Positions 23,379-32,580 of a stretch of 64,000 nt of DNA are shown here, in pieces; positions within the stretch are counted from its first letter, which is position 1; each line of letters opens with the position of its first letter. The translations under genes were made by a program, and so were the position numbers. The stretch is from Mesorhizobium sangaii (GTDB lineage: Bacteria > Pseudomonadota > Alphaproteobacteria > Rhizobiales > Rhizobiaceae). Location: assembly GCF_014207355.1 (NCBI RefSeq), contig NZ_JACHEF010000005.1, positions 248,001 to 312,000 on the forward strand. Direction: 5' to 3'. A model generated the notes under the pieces. The model did no database searches and was not told the origin of the DNA. It saw nothing but the letters and a program-made list of their open reading frames with translations.

Positions 23379-23624
23379 GTGAAAGGTCTGCGCAGTCTCG
23401 TTGCCGAACTGTCTTCGAGCTGGCTCAAGCGCCGCAAGGCGCAAGCGGCCCAGACCGCAGGCCCCAAGACCGCCAACCCCCAGACCCTGAGTCCCAAGAC
23501 CGCCAGCCCCAAGGCCGTGAACACGGCCAAAGCTTCGCCCCGCGTCGCCGAACACAAGACAAGGCAGCGTCCGCCCCACAAGCCCAAGCCACTGTCTTCC
23601 CGCGACGTGGCCTCGAACATGTGA
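23379..23624 (+). CDS. Lys/Pro/Ser-rich hypothetical protein
   Basis: 81 aa from a GTG behind CAGGAGGAGG. An amphipathic start (LRSLVAELSSSWLKRRKAQ) is followed by repeated PKTANPQTLSPKTASPKA units encoded by imperfect 21- to 27-nt repeats, and a basic end. Probably disordered and possibly nucleic-acid-binding. No family recognised. Confidence 0.55.
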   Translation: MKGLRSLVAELSSSWLKRRKAQAAQTAGPKTANPQTLSPKTASPKAVNTAKASPRVAEHKTRQRPPHKPKPLSSRDVASNM

Positions 23625-23705
23625 ACCCGGCGCGGTCGAACCGCTGTGGGAATTGAGCGAGCGGCTGCTATAGTCTGGTGATCCCCCCACCGGAGAACGC
23701 CAGTC

Positions 23706-24710
23706 ATGACTCTGAAAACCCACAAGCTCGGCAGCCAGGGGCTGCAGGTCTCGGCCATCGGCCTCGGCTGCATGGGCATGAGCCAGTCCTACGGTCCGGC
23801 GGACGAGGCCGAATCCATCGCCACCCTGCACCGCGCCATCGAACTCGGCTGCACCTTCCTCGACACCGCCGAGGTCTATGGCCCTCATACCAACGAGGCC
23901 CTGCTCGGGCGGGCGCTGAAGGGCAAGCGCGACCAGGTGACCATCGCCACCAAATTCGGCTTCCGCATCGAAAACGGCAAGCAGCTCGATGGAACCGACA
24001 GCCGGCCCGAGCATATCCGCGCGGCTGTGGAAGGCTCGCTCGGCCGGCTCGCCACCGACCATGTCGACCTGCTCTACCAGCACCGCGTCGACCCGGCGGT
24101 GCCGATCGAGGATGTCGCCGGCGCGGTCGGCGAATTGGTCGCCCAAGGCAAGGTGCGGTTCTTCGGCCTGTCCGAGGCGGGTGCGGCCAACATCCGCCGC
24201 GCGCATGCCGTCTATCCGGTGTCGGCGGTGCAGAGCGAGTATTCGCTGTGGGAGCGCAACCTGGAGCCGCAGATCATCCCGCTGCTCGGCGAACTCGGCA
24301 TCGGCCTGGTGCCGTTCTCGCCGCTCGGCCGTGGTTTCCTCACCGGCGAGGTTAGCCGTGCGGAAAACTATCCCGAGGGCGATTACCGCCGCAACGATCC
24401 ACGCTACCAGGGCGAAAACTACGACGCCAATGTCGAGGCGGCCGCCAAGGTGCGCGACATCGCGGCGGCCAAAGGCGTCAAGCCCGGCCAGGTCGCGCTG
24501 GCCTGGCTGCTGCACAAGGGCACCGGTTTTGGTATCGACATCGTGCCGATCCCCGGCACCAAGCGGAGAAAATACCTGGAGGAGAATATCGCCGCCGCCG
24601 CGATCGAGCTCGATGCCGCCGAGATGGCCGGGCTCGACGAAGCGCTGGCGCCGGGAAAAATCTCCGGCCCGCGCTATGGCCAGCGCGGTATGGCTATGGT
24701 CGATCGCTAG
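23706..24710 (+). CDS. Aldo/keto reductase
   Basis: 334 aa, normal family length. It has the (beta/alpha)8 start GLGCMGMSQSYGP, the catalytic tetrad Asp-Tyr-Lys-His (FLDTAEVYGPH, ATKFGF, LLYQHRVD) and the NADPH site (PIPGTKRRKYLEENI). The sequence is close to the AKR13/YajO-type oxidoreductases that reduce aldehydes; the substrate is unknown. The last codons overlap the converging TauE gene by 17 nt. A decayed copy of the 3' end lies at 32581-32668. Confidence 0.92.
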   Translation: MTLKTHKLGSQGLQVSAIGLGCMGMSQSYGPADEAESIATLHRAIELGCTFLDTAEVYGPHTNEALLGRALKGKRDQVTIATKFGFRIENGKQLDGTDSRPEHIRAAVEGSLGRLATDHVDLLYQHRVDPAVPIEDVAGAVGELVAQGKVRFFGLSEAGAANIRRAHAVYPVSAVQSEYSLWERNLEPQIIPLLGELGIGLVPFSPLGRGFLTGEVSRAENYPEGDYRRNDPRYQGENYDANVEAAAKVRDIAAAKGVKPGQVALAWLLHKGTGFGIDIVPIPGTKRRKYLEENIAAAAIELDAAEMAGLDEALAPGKISGPRYGQRGMAMVDR

Positions 24711-25737
24711 AGCCGATCGGGAGCATGATCCGGAAAGTGAGATCCGGTTTCGGAAAGGATCTGCTCACGACCAACAGATAGAGCCCATCCCGATTCCATT
24801 GGGATGGGGGCAGGCAGTGGAAGCTCTTATCGAGCTGTTGTGTCGGCGGGCCAGGTCTCCAGGCCGCTCCGATCTCGCTGCATTCGGCGCCGAGCGGCAG
24901 GATCTCCGGCGACGGTAAGGTACGGTTCACAGTCGTTGTCCTTGTTGTCGTGCCCGGCGCCGCTTCCGCCGGCGTCGCGAACGGCCCGAGATCGGTGCCA
25001 AGCTGGACCATGCCCTGGATCAGGCAGGTGGCTGCGGTGGCGACGATCAGCCACCGGCTCCAGCGCATGAAATGCGTGTCGCTGATGGCATCGAGAGCGC
25101 GCCGCGAGAGCTGCGTTCCGATGGCCGCCAGGGTGATCGCCAGCGCCACTGCCGTGGGCGCCAGGACGTCGGTTCCGGCGACGAGCAGCTGGCCGAAATA
25201 GACGACCTTGAGGAAGTGCCCGAGCGCCTGGATGGCCGCCTTGGTCGCCACCGTCTGTCGCCGGTCGAGACCCGAGCGGACGAAGAAGACGTCGAGGACC
25301 GGGCCGGAAACCCCGGCGGTGAGCTGCAGCACCGTGCACAGAAAGCCGCAGCAGACGCCATGGCCGCTCTTGCGGATGTCGGGCGCCAGGGCACGCGGCA
25401 CGCACAGCCCGGCAAACGAGAGCAGCGCCAGCGTGATCAGCGCGCCTGGCTTGCTCGGCACCAGCTCGACCGCCCCGACCAGCAGCGCTGCAGTGAGCGC
25501 GCCTGCTGCATAGAAAGCCGCGATGCGCCAGCGGATCGCGCTCCACCAGATCCAGGCCCGCCAGCTGTTGGCGGTGAGCTGCGTGATGCCGTGCAGCACC
25601 ATCGCCACCGTCAGCGGCATGATCGCCATCAGCACCGCGATCAGGATCATGCCGCCGGCCATGCCGAAAATGCCGGAAATGAACGATGTGGCGAGCACGG
25701 CGGCGGCAAGCTCGGCGGTAAACAGCAGGGTGATCAT
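24694..25737 (-). CDS. TauE/SafE family transporter with repeat-derived tail
   Basis: 347 aa. The first 250 residues hold eight hydrophobic helices in two similar halves (LATSFISGIFGMAGGMILI.., FLCTVLQLTAGVSGPVLDVF..), the TauE/SafE pattern of sulfite or organosulfonate exporters; the substrate is not determined. Normal members stop near residue 250-260. Here about 90 extra residues follow, and the last third of them is encoded by the GAGCATGATC-type repeat at 24716-24808, so the original stop was probably lost by repeat insertion. Confidence 0.75.
   Translation of the reverse strand: MITLLFTAELAAAVLATSFISGIFGMAGGMILIAVLMAIMPLTVAMVLHGITQLTANSWRAWIWWSAIRWRIAAFYAAGALTAALLVGAVELVPSKPGALITLALLSFAGLCVPRALAPDIRKSGHGVCCGFLCTVLQLTAGVSGPVLDVFFVRSGLDRRQTVATKAAIQALGHFLKVVYFGQLLVAGTDVLAPTAVALAITLAAIGTQLSRRALDAISDTHFMRWSRWLIVATAATCLIQGMVQLGTDLGPFATPAEAAPGTTTRTTTVNRTLPSPEILPLGAECSEIGAAWRPGPPTQQLDKSFHCLPPSQWNRDGLYLLVVSRSFPKPDLTFRIMLPIGSSDRP
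24716..24808. repeat. Rhizobial GAGCATGATC-type intergenic repeat
   Basis: GAGCATGATCCGGAAAGTG..CGGTTTCGGAAAGGATCTGCTC (24721-24766), followed by a CCCATCCC/GGGATGGG hairpin (24784-24808). The first block is a dispersed intergenic motif that I recognise from many Rhizobiales genomes. Here it lies within the end of the TauE reading frame. Confidence 0.65.
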
Positions 25738-25770
25738 GGCGACCTCGCAGGGTCCTCGATCGGTTCGGGG

Positions 25771-25977
25771 TTAACGGCCCTCGCGCACGGCGAAGGCGAT
25801 CTCTCCGCGTGCCAGGCCCATGTCGGTCAGCAGGTGATCATCGAGTTCCCGAAGCGCGCGCGCTGCCTTGCGCGCTCGCATCTCGCCACGGATTGCTCCG
25901 AGGCTGCACTGTATCGGCTGCGCAAGCCGGTGCAGCGGGCGGCGCGTTGCGATGGTGGTCTGAACGATCTGGGTCAT
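25771..25977 (-). CDS. DUF1127 protein
   Basis: 68 aa from ATG 25977 behind AAGGAGAC. The C-terminal half ARALRELDDHLLTDMGLARGEI is the DUF1127 signature of short Arg-rich proteins. In other alphaproteobacteria members bind RNA and affect small-RNA turnover and phosphate or nitrogen metabolism. It is divergent from the MocR gene, and its upstream region holds the operator array at 26117-26197, so it may be a target of that regulator. Confidence 0.85.
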   Translation of the reverse strand: MTQIVQTTIATRRPLHRLAQPIQCSLGAIRGEMRARKAARALRELDDHLLTDMGLARGEIAFAVREGR

Positions 25978-26116
25978 GTCCGTCTCCTTTGCTGTCGGCG
26001 CCGCCATTTGGGCGAGCGCAGGGGTTGCGCGTGCCGCTGGCACGACGCCCATTGGCCGCTGCCGCGGCCGGTTCATCAGGGGTTTTCGCTGCACCTGGCT
26101 TCGGCTTATGCCGACC

Positions 26117-26197
26117 TCGGTGCAATGTTTGTATTGCGATCAGAGAAATCGCATGCTAATTGTCTCGGTGCAATAAAAACATTGCTCTCGGTGCAAT
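26117..26197. promoter_or_regulatory. Operator array for the MocR regulator
   Basis: Three direct TCGGTGCAAT repeats (26117-26126, 26165-26174, 26188-26197). The first two extend to GCAAT-N6-ATTGC palindromes at 26122-26137 and 26170-26185, 48 bp centre to centre. All lie between the DUF1127 start and the MocR start. Confidence 0.75.
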
Positions 26198-26198
26198 T

Positions 26199-27542
26199 AT
26201 GTCGATGAACGAATATCTGAAGCTTGCGGACGACGTCGCCCTTGACATCGCGGAAGGCCGCCTGAAACCTGGCGAACGGCTGCCGCCGCAGCGCAGCTTC
26301 GCCTATCAGCGCGGCATCGCGGCATCGACCGCGAGCCGTGTTTACACCGAGTTGCTGAAGCGTGGCCTGGTCGTCGGAGAGGTCGGTCGCGGCACCTATG
26401 TCTCGGGGCAATCGCGCCGCGGCGCCGCGGCGACAAGGGATCCTGAGGATGCGCGCGTCGACCTGGAGTTCAATTTCCCCATCCTGCCGGGGCAATCGCA
26501 GCTGATGGCCAAGAGCCTAGCCGGGCTTTCCGGCGCCGACGCCCTGCAGGTTGCATTGAGGCCGGCGACCAGCGGCGGCACGCCGGTGGCGCGTGAGATC
26601 AGTGCCCGTTTCCTCGCCCGCGGCGGTTGGTCGCCTCGCCCCGATGGCCTCGCCTTCACCGGCGGCGGTCGCCAGGCGATCGCCACCGCAATCGCCACCA
26701 TGGTCCCGACTGGGGCGCGCTGCGGCGTCGAAGCGGTGACCTACCCGCTGGTCAAGGGCATCGCGGCGCGGCTCGGCGTCATCCTGGTGCCGCTCGCCAT
26801 GGATGAGCACGGGGTGCGCCCGGACTCGGTCGAAAAGGCGCATCGCGAGGCGCGCCTGTCCGCGCTCTATGTGCAGCCCGTCCTGCACAACCCGCTCGGC
26901 ATCACCATGCCCGCGGCCCGGCGGGAAGAGCTGGCCCGGCTCGCGCAAAACCTCGACCTCGTCGTGATCGAGGACGCCATCTATGCCTTCCTCGCCGACG
27001 AGGCGCCGCTGGCGGCGCTGGCGCCGGACCATTGCGTGGTGCTGGACAGCCTTTCGAAGCGCGTCGCGCCGGGGCTGACGCTCGGCTTCGTCAGCGCACC
27101 GTCGCGTCTCAGGGAGAGCGTCATGGCGTCCATCCGCTCGGGCGGCTGGGGGGCCGGAGGCTTCGCCTTCAGCGCCGCGCAACGGCTGATCGCCGACGGC
27201 GTCGTCGGCGAGCTCGTCGCAGCCAAGCGCGAGGACGCCAGGCAGCGGCAGCGCCTCGCCGCCGATTGCCTTTCAGGCTTCGACGTGCAGGCCGACCCGC
27301 GCGCCTACCATTTGTGGCTGAACCTGCCCGAGCATTGGCGTTCGCAGGCCTTTGTCGCGGTAGCCGCGCGCCGCGGCATCGCCATCACGCCGTCGAGCGC
27401 CTTCGCCGTGACCCCGGGACATGCGCCGAATGCCGTGCGGCTGGCGCTTGCCGCGCCGCCGATCGAGCGGCTTGAGGAAGCCCTGCGCACACTGGCAGGC
27501 ATGCTGCATGCCCGCGAGCAGGATTTTGCTTTCGTGGAATAA
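26199..27542 (+). CDS. MocR/PdxR family transcriptional regulator
   Basis: 447 aa. An N-terminal GntR winged helix (LALDI..GRLKPGERLPPQRSFA.. TASRVYTELLKRGLVVG) is fused to an aminotransferase-fold domain with the PLP lysine in VLDSLSKRVAPG and supporting text PVLHNPLGITMP and IEDAIYAFLA. MocR proteins sense PLP or amino-compounds and do not usually transaminate. The ATG at 26199 is chosen because the alternative TTG at 26160 would put an operator inside the gene; it may be leaderless. Confidence 0.88.
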   Translation: MSMNEYLKLADDVALDIAEGRLKPGERLPPQRSFAYQRGIAASTASRVYTELLKRGLVVGEVGRGTYVSGQSRRGAAATRDPEDARVDLEFNFPILPGQSQLMAKSLAGLSGADALQVALRPATSGGTPVAREISARFLARGGWSPRPDGLAFTGGGRQAIATAIATMVPTGARCGVEAVTYPLVKGIAARLGVILVPLAMDEHGVRPDSVEKAHREARLSALYVQPVLHNPLGITMPAARREELARLAQNLDLVVIEDAIYAFLADEAPLAALAPDHCVVLDSLSKRVAPGLTLGFVSAPSRLRESVMASIRSGGWGAGGFAFSAAQRLIADGVVGELVAAKREDARQRQRLAADCLSGFDVQADPRAYHLWLNLPEHWRSQAFVAVAARRGIAITPSSAFAVTPGHAPNAVRLALAAPPIERLEEALRTLAGMLHAREQDFAFVE

Positions 27543-27575
27543 GTAAAACGACATGCATGTCGCCCAAAATTTCCC

Positions 27576-27908
27576 TTAGCCTGAGAGAAGGCGAGAGATC
27601 TTCACGCGCGGTGCGAAAAAACAACGCAAATACAGCTGATTTGTTACGACGTAGGTATTCTCGCAGATATGATATTGATCGTCCGGGGATTCCTGTACGC
27701 GGTCCCGCGGGATGATGAAATTATGCGGCAAGTAAATGTAGCCGCCGTCGACCCTCAACCGCACCGAAGAACGAGGTATGGCGCGGCAATCAGAACCACC
27801 GCAACATTTGAATTTCGTCTGTGGATCGAACTTGTTTTCGTACCAATCATGGGCGCTGGCGGCTGTTGCGGCGGCGATGCACAGTGCCGTGAAAATGAAC
27901 CTTCGCAT
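27576..27908 (-). CDS. Secreted hypothetical protein with Cys pairs
   Basis: 110 aa from ATG 27908 with GAGGAAGG upstream. Signal peptide ending SAHD, then KFKCCGGSDCRAIP, YHICENTYV and YLRCFFAP: at least five Cys, so probably disulfide-bonded in the periplasm. The text DWYENKFDPQTKFKCCGGSDC is shared by a rhizobial family of unknown role. Confidence 0.75.
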   Translation of the reverse strand: MRRFIFTALCIAAATAASAHDWYENKFDPQTKFKCCGGSDCRAIPRSSVRLRVDGGYIYLPHNFIIPRDRVQESPDDQYHICENTYVVTNQLYLRCFFAPRVKISRLLSG

Positions 27909-28279
27909 GGCCTTCCTCAACTATCTGGCAGGCGCGGCTCCTTCGAACCTCTAGGTATATTAGCGTTCCTCTGGAAATGCCATTAGCCCTCGGCTGGCCA
28001 ACGCAGCTCTGGCAAGCGACGCCCGCATCTGAACGACTGTAAAGCGCCGCATGTCGGCCGTTGAGGCAAATTTTGTCTCCGCCCAGCAGCAGACATTGCG
28101 GATGAGCGAGTGGTAGTCGCGCCAATCCCGACATTTGCACTCAGCTTCAAGAGTGTCTTGATCCGACCCGTTCCAGACGTTCGGGTGCGAGCTTTGAGGG
28201 CAACCCCCGCCCACAACACAAAGGCTTCAACGGTTTTATGCGGCCAATTGGGTTCTGACGGGCCGCATACGGTCAGCCG
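27909..28279. other. Intergenic region without a supported gene
   Basis: Open frames exist on the minus strand (for example 27960-28214, 84 codons with several Cys and Trp), but none has a ribosome site or a recognisable domain. I leave the stretch unannotated. Confidence 0.4.
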
Positions 28280-29953
28280 TCACTCAGGCAACCCCGCGAT
28301 CCGCATGTGTCCGATCCAGCGCTCGAGGGGTCCGGGGGCGGTCCAATTCTTCTGCCACTGCTTGCGTTGTTTGCTGATGGAGTCGCCGGGCGAGTCTTTG
28401 AGAAAAACCGCAAGCGCTTCCTTTGCCTCCCGCTGGTTTCCCAGACAAGCGTGGATCCCCGCAAGCATTCGGTGTGCGCCGATCGGGATTGGGGACATTT
28501 TCCGCATCGCCGTCAGCGCCGCCCCGCAATCGTTCTTTTCATAGAGCGCCCAGCCCATGTCCCAGTTGTACCAGTCGGGGTAGAAGGGATCGATGCCTTT
28601 GGCCTGCTCGATCCGATCGATCGCTTCGTCGGTGCGGCCGGCAAAGAGCAGCGGGGCCGCACTGCCCTCGAGGATATTCGAGGCGCTGGGGTTCAGGGCG
28701 ATCGCCTGATCGAACTGCGCAATGGCCTGCTCGATCTCGCCGGCTTCAGTATGGATTTGGGCGCGGATTTGATGCGCGTTGGCATCGTCCGGAGCGAGCA
28801 GGATGGCCTTGTCGGCGTACTCTGCGGCCCGCTTCAACGCCTCGTCGGGGTTGTTTTCCTGCTTGTGCCAGAATACCGAGTCAAAGCGATAGGACCAGGC
28901 CAGCCCGATATAGCCGAATTGGGAGTTCGGATCCGCTTCAATCGCCTTGAGGCTGAACTGCCGCAGCAGTTCGTTCCCCGCGGCAGAAAAATCCTTTTCG
29001 TTCGCGGCAGACCCCATCAGGAGATAACTGAGCGCGCTAACCCGGGCGGCGTCGCTCTGTGGCAAGGGTCGCTCGATCCTTTGCCCGACCCGAGCCGCAA
29101 GCGTGCGGATGATCTCCTCCTGGACGACGAAAAGATCGCCGATCTCCCGGTTGTAGCTGTTGGCCCAGACATGCGATCCGTCATGCGCATTCAGCAACTG
29201 GGCGGTCACTTTCAGCCGGTCTCCGATCTTCTGCTGGCTGCCTTCGAGCAGGTAGTCGACGCCGAGTTCATCTCCGATCTGCCTGGTGTCGATGGGCTTA
29301 TCGCGGTGCCTGAAGCTCGAGTTCCGGGCGATGACGGCATAAGTCTTGCTCCGCGCCAGCTCGGTGATGATCCCCTCGGCAACGGCATCGCTAAGATATC
29401 CCTTGTCCGCACCGGCACTCATGTCGTCGAAGGCAAGGACCGCAATCCTGGGCATGTCGCTCGAACGAACGGGAGCGGCTCGCCACGCTTCCGCGCCGTA
29501 GTATGCGCCGATCGCTGCCGCGACGAGAACGACTGCAGCAAGAATGAAGCCGCGAGGCGAGAACCATGTCTTGGCAGGTCCCGTGCCGGCTGCGGCGTTT
29601 GGGTCCGCCGCCTCGGAGGGATCGGCGTTCAGTCGGTAGCCTCTCTTGGGCAAGGTTTCCACGATCGCATGCGCGTCATCCCCCAATGCACGGCGAATAT
29701 CGGCAATGCATTGGGTCAGGCTGTCGTCGGTCACGAAGGTATCGGGCCAGACTGCGCGCATCAGCGCGTCCTTGGACACGATCTCGCCCGGTCGCGCCGC
29801 GAGCACACAGAGCACCTCGGTGGACTGGCTACGAAGATCGACCGCTTTACCGTCGACGGTTCGGAGTTGTTTGCTTTTCGTCAGCGAGAAAAAACCGCCG
29901 AATGTGATCGTTTCAGCAGGTTTCGGGTCAATTTCAGGAGCCTTTCGGGACAT
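28280..29953 (-). CDS. Membrane-anchored winged-helix regulator with TPR domain (CadC-like)
   Basis: 557 aa. An OmpR-type winged helix at about residues 15-105 (VDLRSQSTEVLCVLAARPGE, RRALGDDAHAIVETLPKRGY) is joined by one membrane helix (GFILAAVVLVAAAIGAYYG) to a TolB/FlgO-like domain (IAVLAFDDMSAGADKGYLSD, VDYLLEGSQQKI) and tetratricopeptide repeats. This is the architecture of rhizobial adenylate-cyclase-linked or CadC-type sensors that bind DNA directly. ATG 29953 follows AGGGTGA. It is divergent from a secreted protein gene at 30042. Confidence 0.85.
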   Translation of the reverse strand: MSRKAPEIDPKPAETITFGGFFSLTKSKQLRTVDGKAVDLRSQSTEVLCVLAARPGEIVSKDALMRAVWPDTFVTDDSLTQCIADIRRALGDDAHAIVETLPKRGYRLNADPSEAADPNAAAGTGPAKTWFSPRGFILAAVVLVAAAIGAYYGAEAWRAAPVRSSDMPRIAVLAFDDMSAGADKGYLSDAVAEGIITELARSKTYAVIARNSSFRHRDKPIDTRQIGDELGVDYLLEGSQQKIGDRLKVTAQLLNAHDGSHVWANSYNREIGDLFVVQEEIIRTLAARVGQRIERPLPQSDAARVSALSYLLMGSAANEKDFSAAGNELLRQFSLKAIEADPNSQFGYIGLAWSYRFDSVFWHKQENNPDEALKRAAEYADKAILLAPDDANAHQIRAQIHTEAGEIEQAIAQFDQAIALNPSASNILEGSAAPLLFAGRTDEAIDRIEQAKGIDPFYPDWYNWDMGWALYEKNDCGAALTAMRKMSPIPIGAHRMLAGIHACLGNQREAKEALAVFLKDSPGDSISKQRKQWQKNWTAPGPLERWIGHMRIAGLPE

Positions 29954-30041
29954 TTCACCCTCTTGGCGCGCTCTTACCTTATCCCTTTCGGCCTTCGCTT
30001 CCAAGTGATCCCACCAGTGCCGGATTGGAAGGGAGGACGAC

Positions 30042-30431
30042 ATGAAACGCGCCAGGCTCATCATCGCTCTCGCCGTGCTCGTGACAGCGCAAACGGCTGC
30101 GAAAGCGGATACCCGCATCGCCAAACTCTGCAGCTCTGACCATGTCAACGAGGCGGCCTCAGCCGACGTCCGTCCCAACCCCGGCGGTTATTATGTCGCC
30201 AGCCTTAAGTCGATGGACGACTGCATGTTGACTGCCATCGCTGTCACAATCCTTCTGACCAACCAGGGGGAGCTAATCAGGATCCCCCAAGTGAAACCCA
30301 TGACCTCCATGGCCGAGTGCAGAGCTTGGACCCATCAGCAGGAGTTCATGCGCGTACTCCCCGGCTATCTCGCCAGCTTCCATTACTGCGACTACGCATC
30401 GCAGGCCGCGCCATCCGACGCCAGCAACTGA
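30042..30431 (+). CDS. Secreted hypothetical protein
   Basis: 129 aa, signal peptide (LIIALAVLVTAQTAAKA), GGAAGGGAGG ribosome site. Four Cys (IAKLCSSDH, MDDCMLTAI, MAECRAWTH, FHYCDYAS) suggest two disulfides. It is divergent from the CadC-like regulator with an 88-bp gap, so it is a plausible regulatory target. No family recognised. Confidence 0.7.
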   Translation: MKRARLIIALAVLVTAQTAAKADTRIAKLCSSDHVNEAASADVRPNPGGYYVASLKSMDDCMLTAIAVTILLTNQGELIRIPQVKPMTSMAECRAWTHQQEFMRVLPGYLASFHYCDYASQAAPSDASN

Positions 30432-30481
30432 ATGACCGCCGCGTGTCGAACTCATTCCTTGGAGCGATTGGAATCTAACCC

Positions 30482-32506
30482 CTAGCTCGCGGTTGCAGCC
30501 TGAACCTTCTTGGGCGCGGCCCGCTGCCGGCGCATGCGGCGTTTGGCGATGAGCTTGAGGGCAACCGGCGGCTCGTTTGAGAGCGCGCCGACCACGGCGT
30601 CGACCATGCCATGGGCGACGAAATCAGCGTTCATGTCCTGGGCCAGCCTGGCGCTCGCCTCCTTGTCGTCATTGCCGGTCTCCGACCAGAATACGATGCC
30701 CACACGCAGTGCCGCCTTCGCACGCTTCAGCCGGCGAACCAGGAAACGCGCGTGCTTGACGGAATCCCGGTTCAGGAAGCCGATGACGACGGTGTCGACG
30801 GCAGCGAGCTCGAGGCGGCGGATGCTCGCCGGTTCCATCTCGGCGAAGCCCGCTTTCGACGCTGTCGCGCCCTGCACTTCGAGCACCTGCGCCAGCATCG
30901 CAGCAGTGGCATCGTCGAGCTCGCCACGTCCGCCGACGCAAAGCACCGACATGTCCGAGCCATCGGGAAGGTCGGGCTCGTCCTCGCCGGCGCCATCGGC
31001 ATGGTCGCCCGGCTCCCCGGCCTCGGGCGGGACATCCTCCTCGGCCGCTTCCTGTTGCGCTTCGTCGTCAAGGTTGGCCACCAGCGTCAGGGCACTGGCC
31101 GCCACCTGCCGTCTTTGCAGGTCGCCCATGACGCCGCGCGCCCGGTCGCGCTCGCCCAGCAGAAGTGCCGGAATGGCCACCTTGTCGTAGAATTCGAACA
31201 GATATTTCTCTTCCAGTATCTCCTCGGCGTGGTCGGTGGCTTCCTCCGGATCGCCAGCCAGCAGCCGCTGGTAGAGGCGCGCGTGGGGCTCGAGCACGGG
31301 CTCGTTGCCGAACAGCACGTCGAGGAATTCGAACTGCGGCACGTGTCGGCCCAGCACCACCAGGCAGACAGTGAGCGGCGTCGACAGGACCAGCCCGAGC
31401 GGCCCCCAGAGCCACGTCCAGAAGATGGCCGCAACGATGATCGCCAGCGGTGACAGCCCCGTCCGCGAACCGTAGAGCCAGGGTTCGACGACGTTGCCGG
31501 TGACCAGCTCCATCACCACGAACAGGGCGGCCGTCCACAGGACCAGCGACCAGCCGGGTGCAACGGCCAGCGCCAGCAACAGCGGCAGCAGCATGCCGAT
31601 GGCCGGGCCGATATAGGGAACGAAACGCAGCGCCAGCGCCAGCAGCCCCCACAGCAGTGCGTTCGGAATGCCGAGGATCCACAGTCCGGCTGCAATCGGT
31701 ATGGCGTAGACGATGTTGACGACCAACTGCATGAGCAGATAACGGCCCACCCGTTTGCCGGCCTCCTGAAGCGCCTCTGTGGTGCGGTGAAGATCGCCAT
31801 AACCGACAAGCCGGATGAAGCGGTCGCGCAAATCCTCCCGTTCGAGCAGCATGAAAATAACGACGACAATGATCAGCCCGGCCGATCCGAGCGGGCTGAT
31901 CAGCGGGCCGACGATGTTCTGCAGGACTTCGAGCGGCCTTTCGCGCGCGACGATCTCGACGGGGACCGGTTCACGCGCCGGCTTGTCCGGCGTGGCGGCC
32001 GGCAGCGAAGCGTCCTGCCTGTCGATCTCCTGGCCGACACGCTCGACCACGCGGCTCAATTTGGCAATGATGCCTCCCCCGACGCCGGTTTCCTTGAGCG
32101 AACGGATCTTGGTCAGGATGTTGGTCTGGTAGACCGGGATGTTCTGCGCCAGTTCGCTGACCTGGGTAACGACAATGAAGCTGAACAGGGCAAGTGCCGC
32201 GAAAGCGCCGAGCACGCTGGCAATGACAGCCGCGATCCTGGGAATGCCTACCCGTTTGAGCGTCGCGACAAGCGGCGCGAGCGCGAAGGTCAGCAGCAGC
32301 GCGATGGCGATCGGCAGGAAAACCTCGCGGCCGAAATACAGCGCCGCCACCATCGTGACGGTGGTCGCCACATTCGGCAATGACGTTCGCGGATGGGGCG
32401 CGGCCGCCGCAAGAATGTCCTCCAACCCATGAGCCGGAGACGCCGTGCCGTTTCGACGATTGGCCGCCACTTGGTCTCTCCCCTGCCAACCGCCATGATC
32501 GGGCAT
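30482..32506 (-). CDS. AI-2E family transporter with long cytoplasmic tail
   Basis: 674 aa. Residues up to about 380 hold the eight-helix AI-2E/PerM module (YFGREVFLPIAIALLLTFAL.., IPNALLWGLLALALRFVPYIGP, LVTGNVVEPWLYGSRTGLSP). The family includes exporters of autoinducer-2 and other solutes. The remaining 290 residues form an unusual acidic, Ala-rich soluble tail with a receiver-like alpha/beta segment (TVVIGFLNRDSVKHARFLVR) and a basic C-terminus. The start is uncertain because no clear ribosome site precedes 32506. Such C-terminal extensions are known in rhizobial members. Confidence 0.85.
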   Translation of the reverse strand: MPDHGGWQGRDQVAANRRNGTASPAHGLEDILAAAAPHPRTSLPNVATTVTMVAALYFGREVFLPIAIALLLTFALAPLVATLKRVGIPRIAAVIASVLGAFAALALFSFIVVTQVSELAQNIPVYQTNILTKIRSLKETGVGGGIIAKLSRVVERVGQEIDRQDASLPAATPDKPAREPVPVEIVARERPLEVLQNIVGPLISPLGSAGLIIVVVIFMLLEREDLRDRFIRLVGYGDLHRTTEALQEAGKRVGRYLLMQLVVNIVYAIPIAAGLWILGIPNALLWGLLALALRFVPYIGPAIGMLLPLLLALAVAPGWSLVLWTAALFVVMELVTGNVVEPWLYGSRTGLSPLAIIVAAIFWTWLWGPLGLVLSTPLTVCLVVLGRHVPQFEFLDVLFGNEPVLEPHARLYQRLLAGDPEEATDHAEEILEEKYLFEFYDKVAIPALLLGERDRARGVMGDLQRRQVAASALTLVANLDDEAQQEAAEEDVPPEAGEPGDHADGAGEDEPDLPDGSDMSVLCVGGRGELDDATAAMLAQVLEVQGATASKAGFAEMEPASIRRLELAAVDTVVIGFLNRDSVKHARFLVRRLKRAKAALRVGIVFWSETGNDDKEASARLAQDMNADFVAHGMVDAVVGALSNEPPVALKLIAKRRMRRQRAAPKKVQAATAS

Positions 32507-32580
32507 ATTGAGCCGGCGTGCAACTTTCGCGGTGACGAGTTGCTCGTCATCGGCTGCGGGGCATTGATCAGGATGGCGCG

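Noticed and set aside
23082..24515. 477-codon minus-strand frame across the aldo/keto reductase
   Set aside because: Antisense shadow; only its last 30 codons (23082-23174) have their own ribosome site and are kept as a small gene.
24784..24808. Hairpin as a classic intrinsic terminator for the aldo/keto reductase
   Set aside because: It lacks a T run and belongs to a dispersed repeat; kept only as part of the repeat entry.
28307..30139. 610-codon plus-strand frame
   Set aside because: Antisense of the winged-helix/TPR regulator; Arg- and Gln-rich with no domain.
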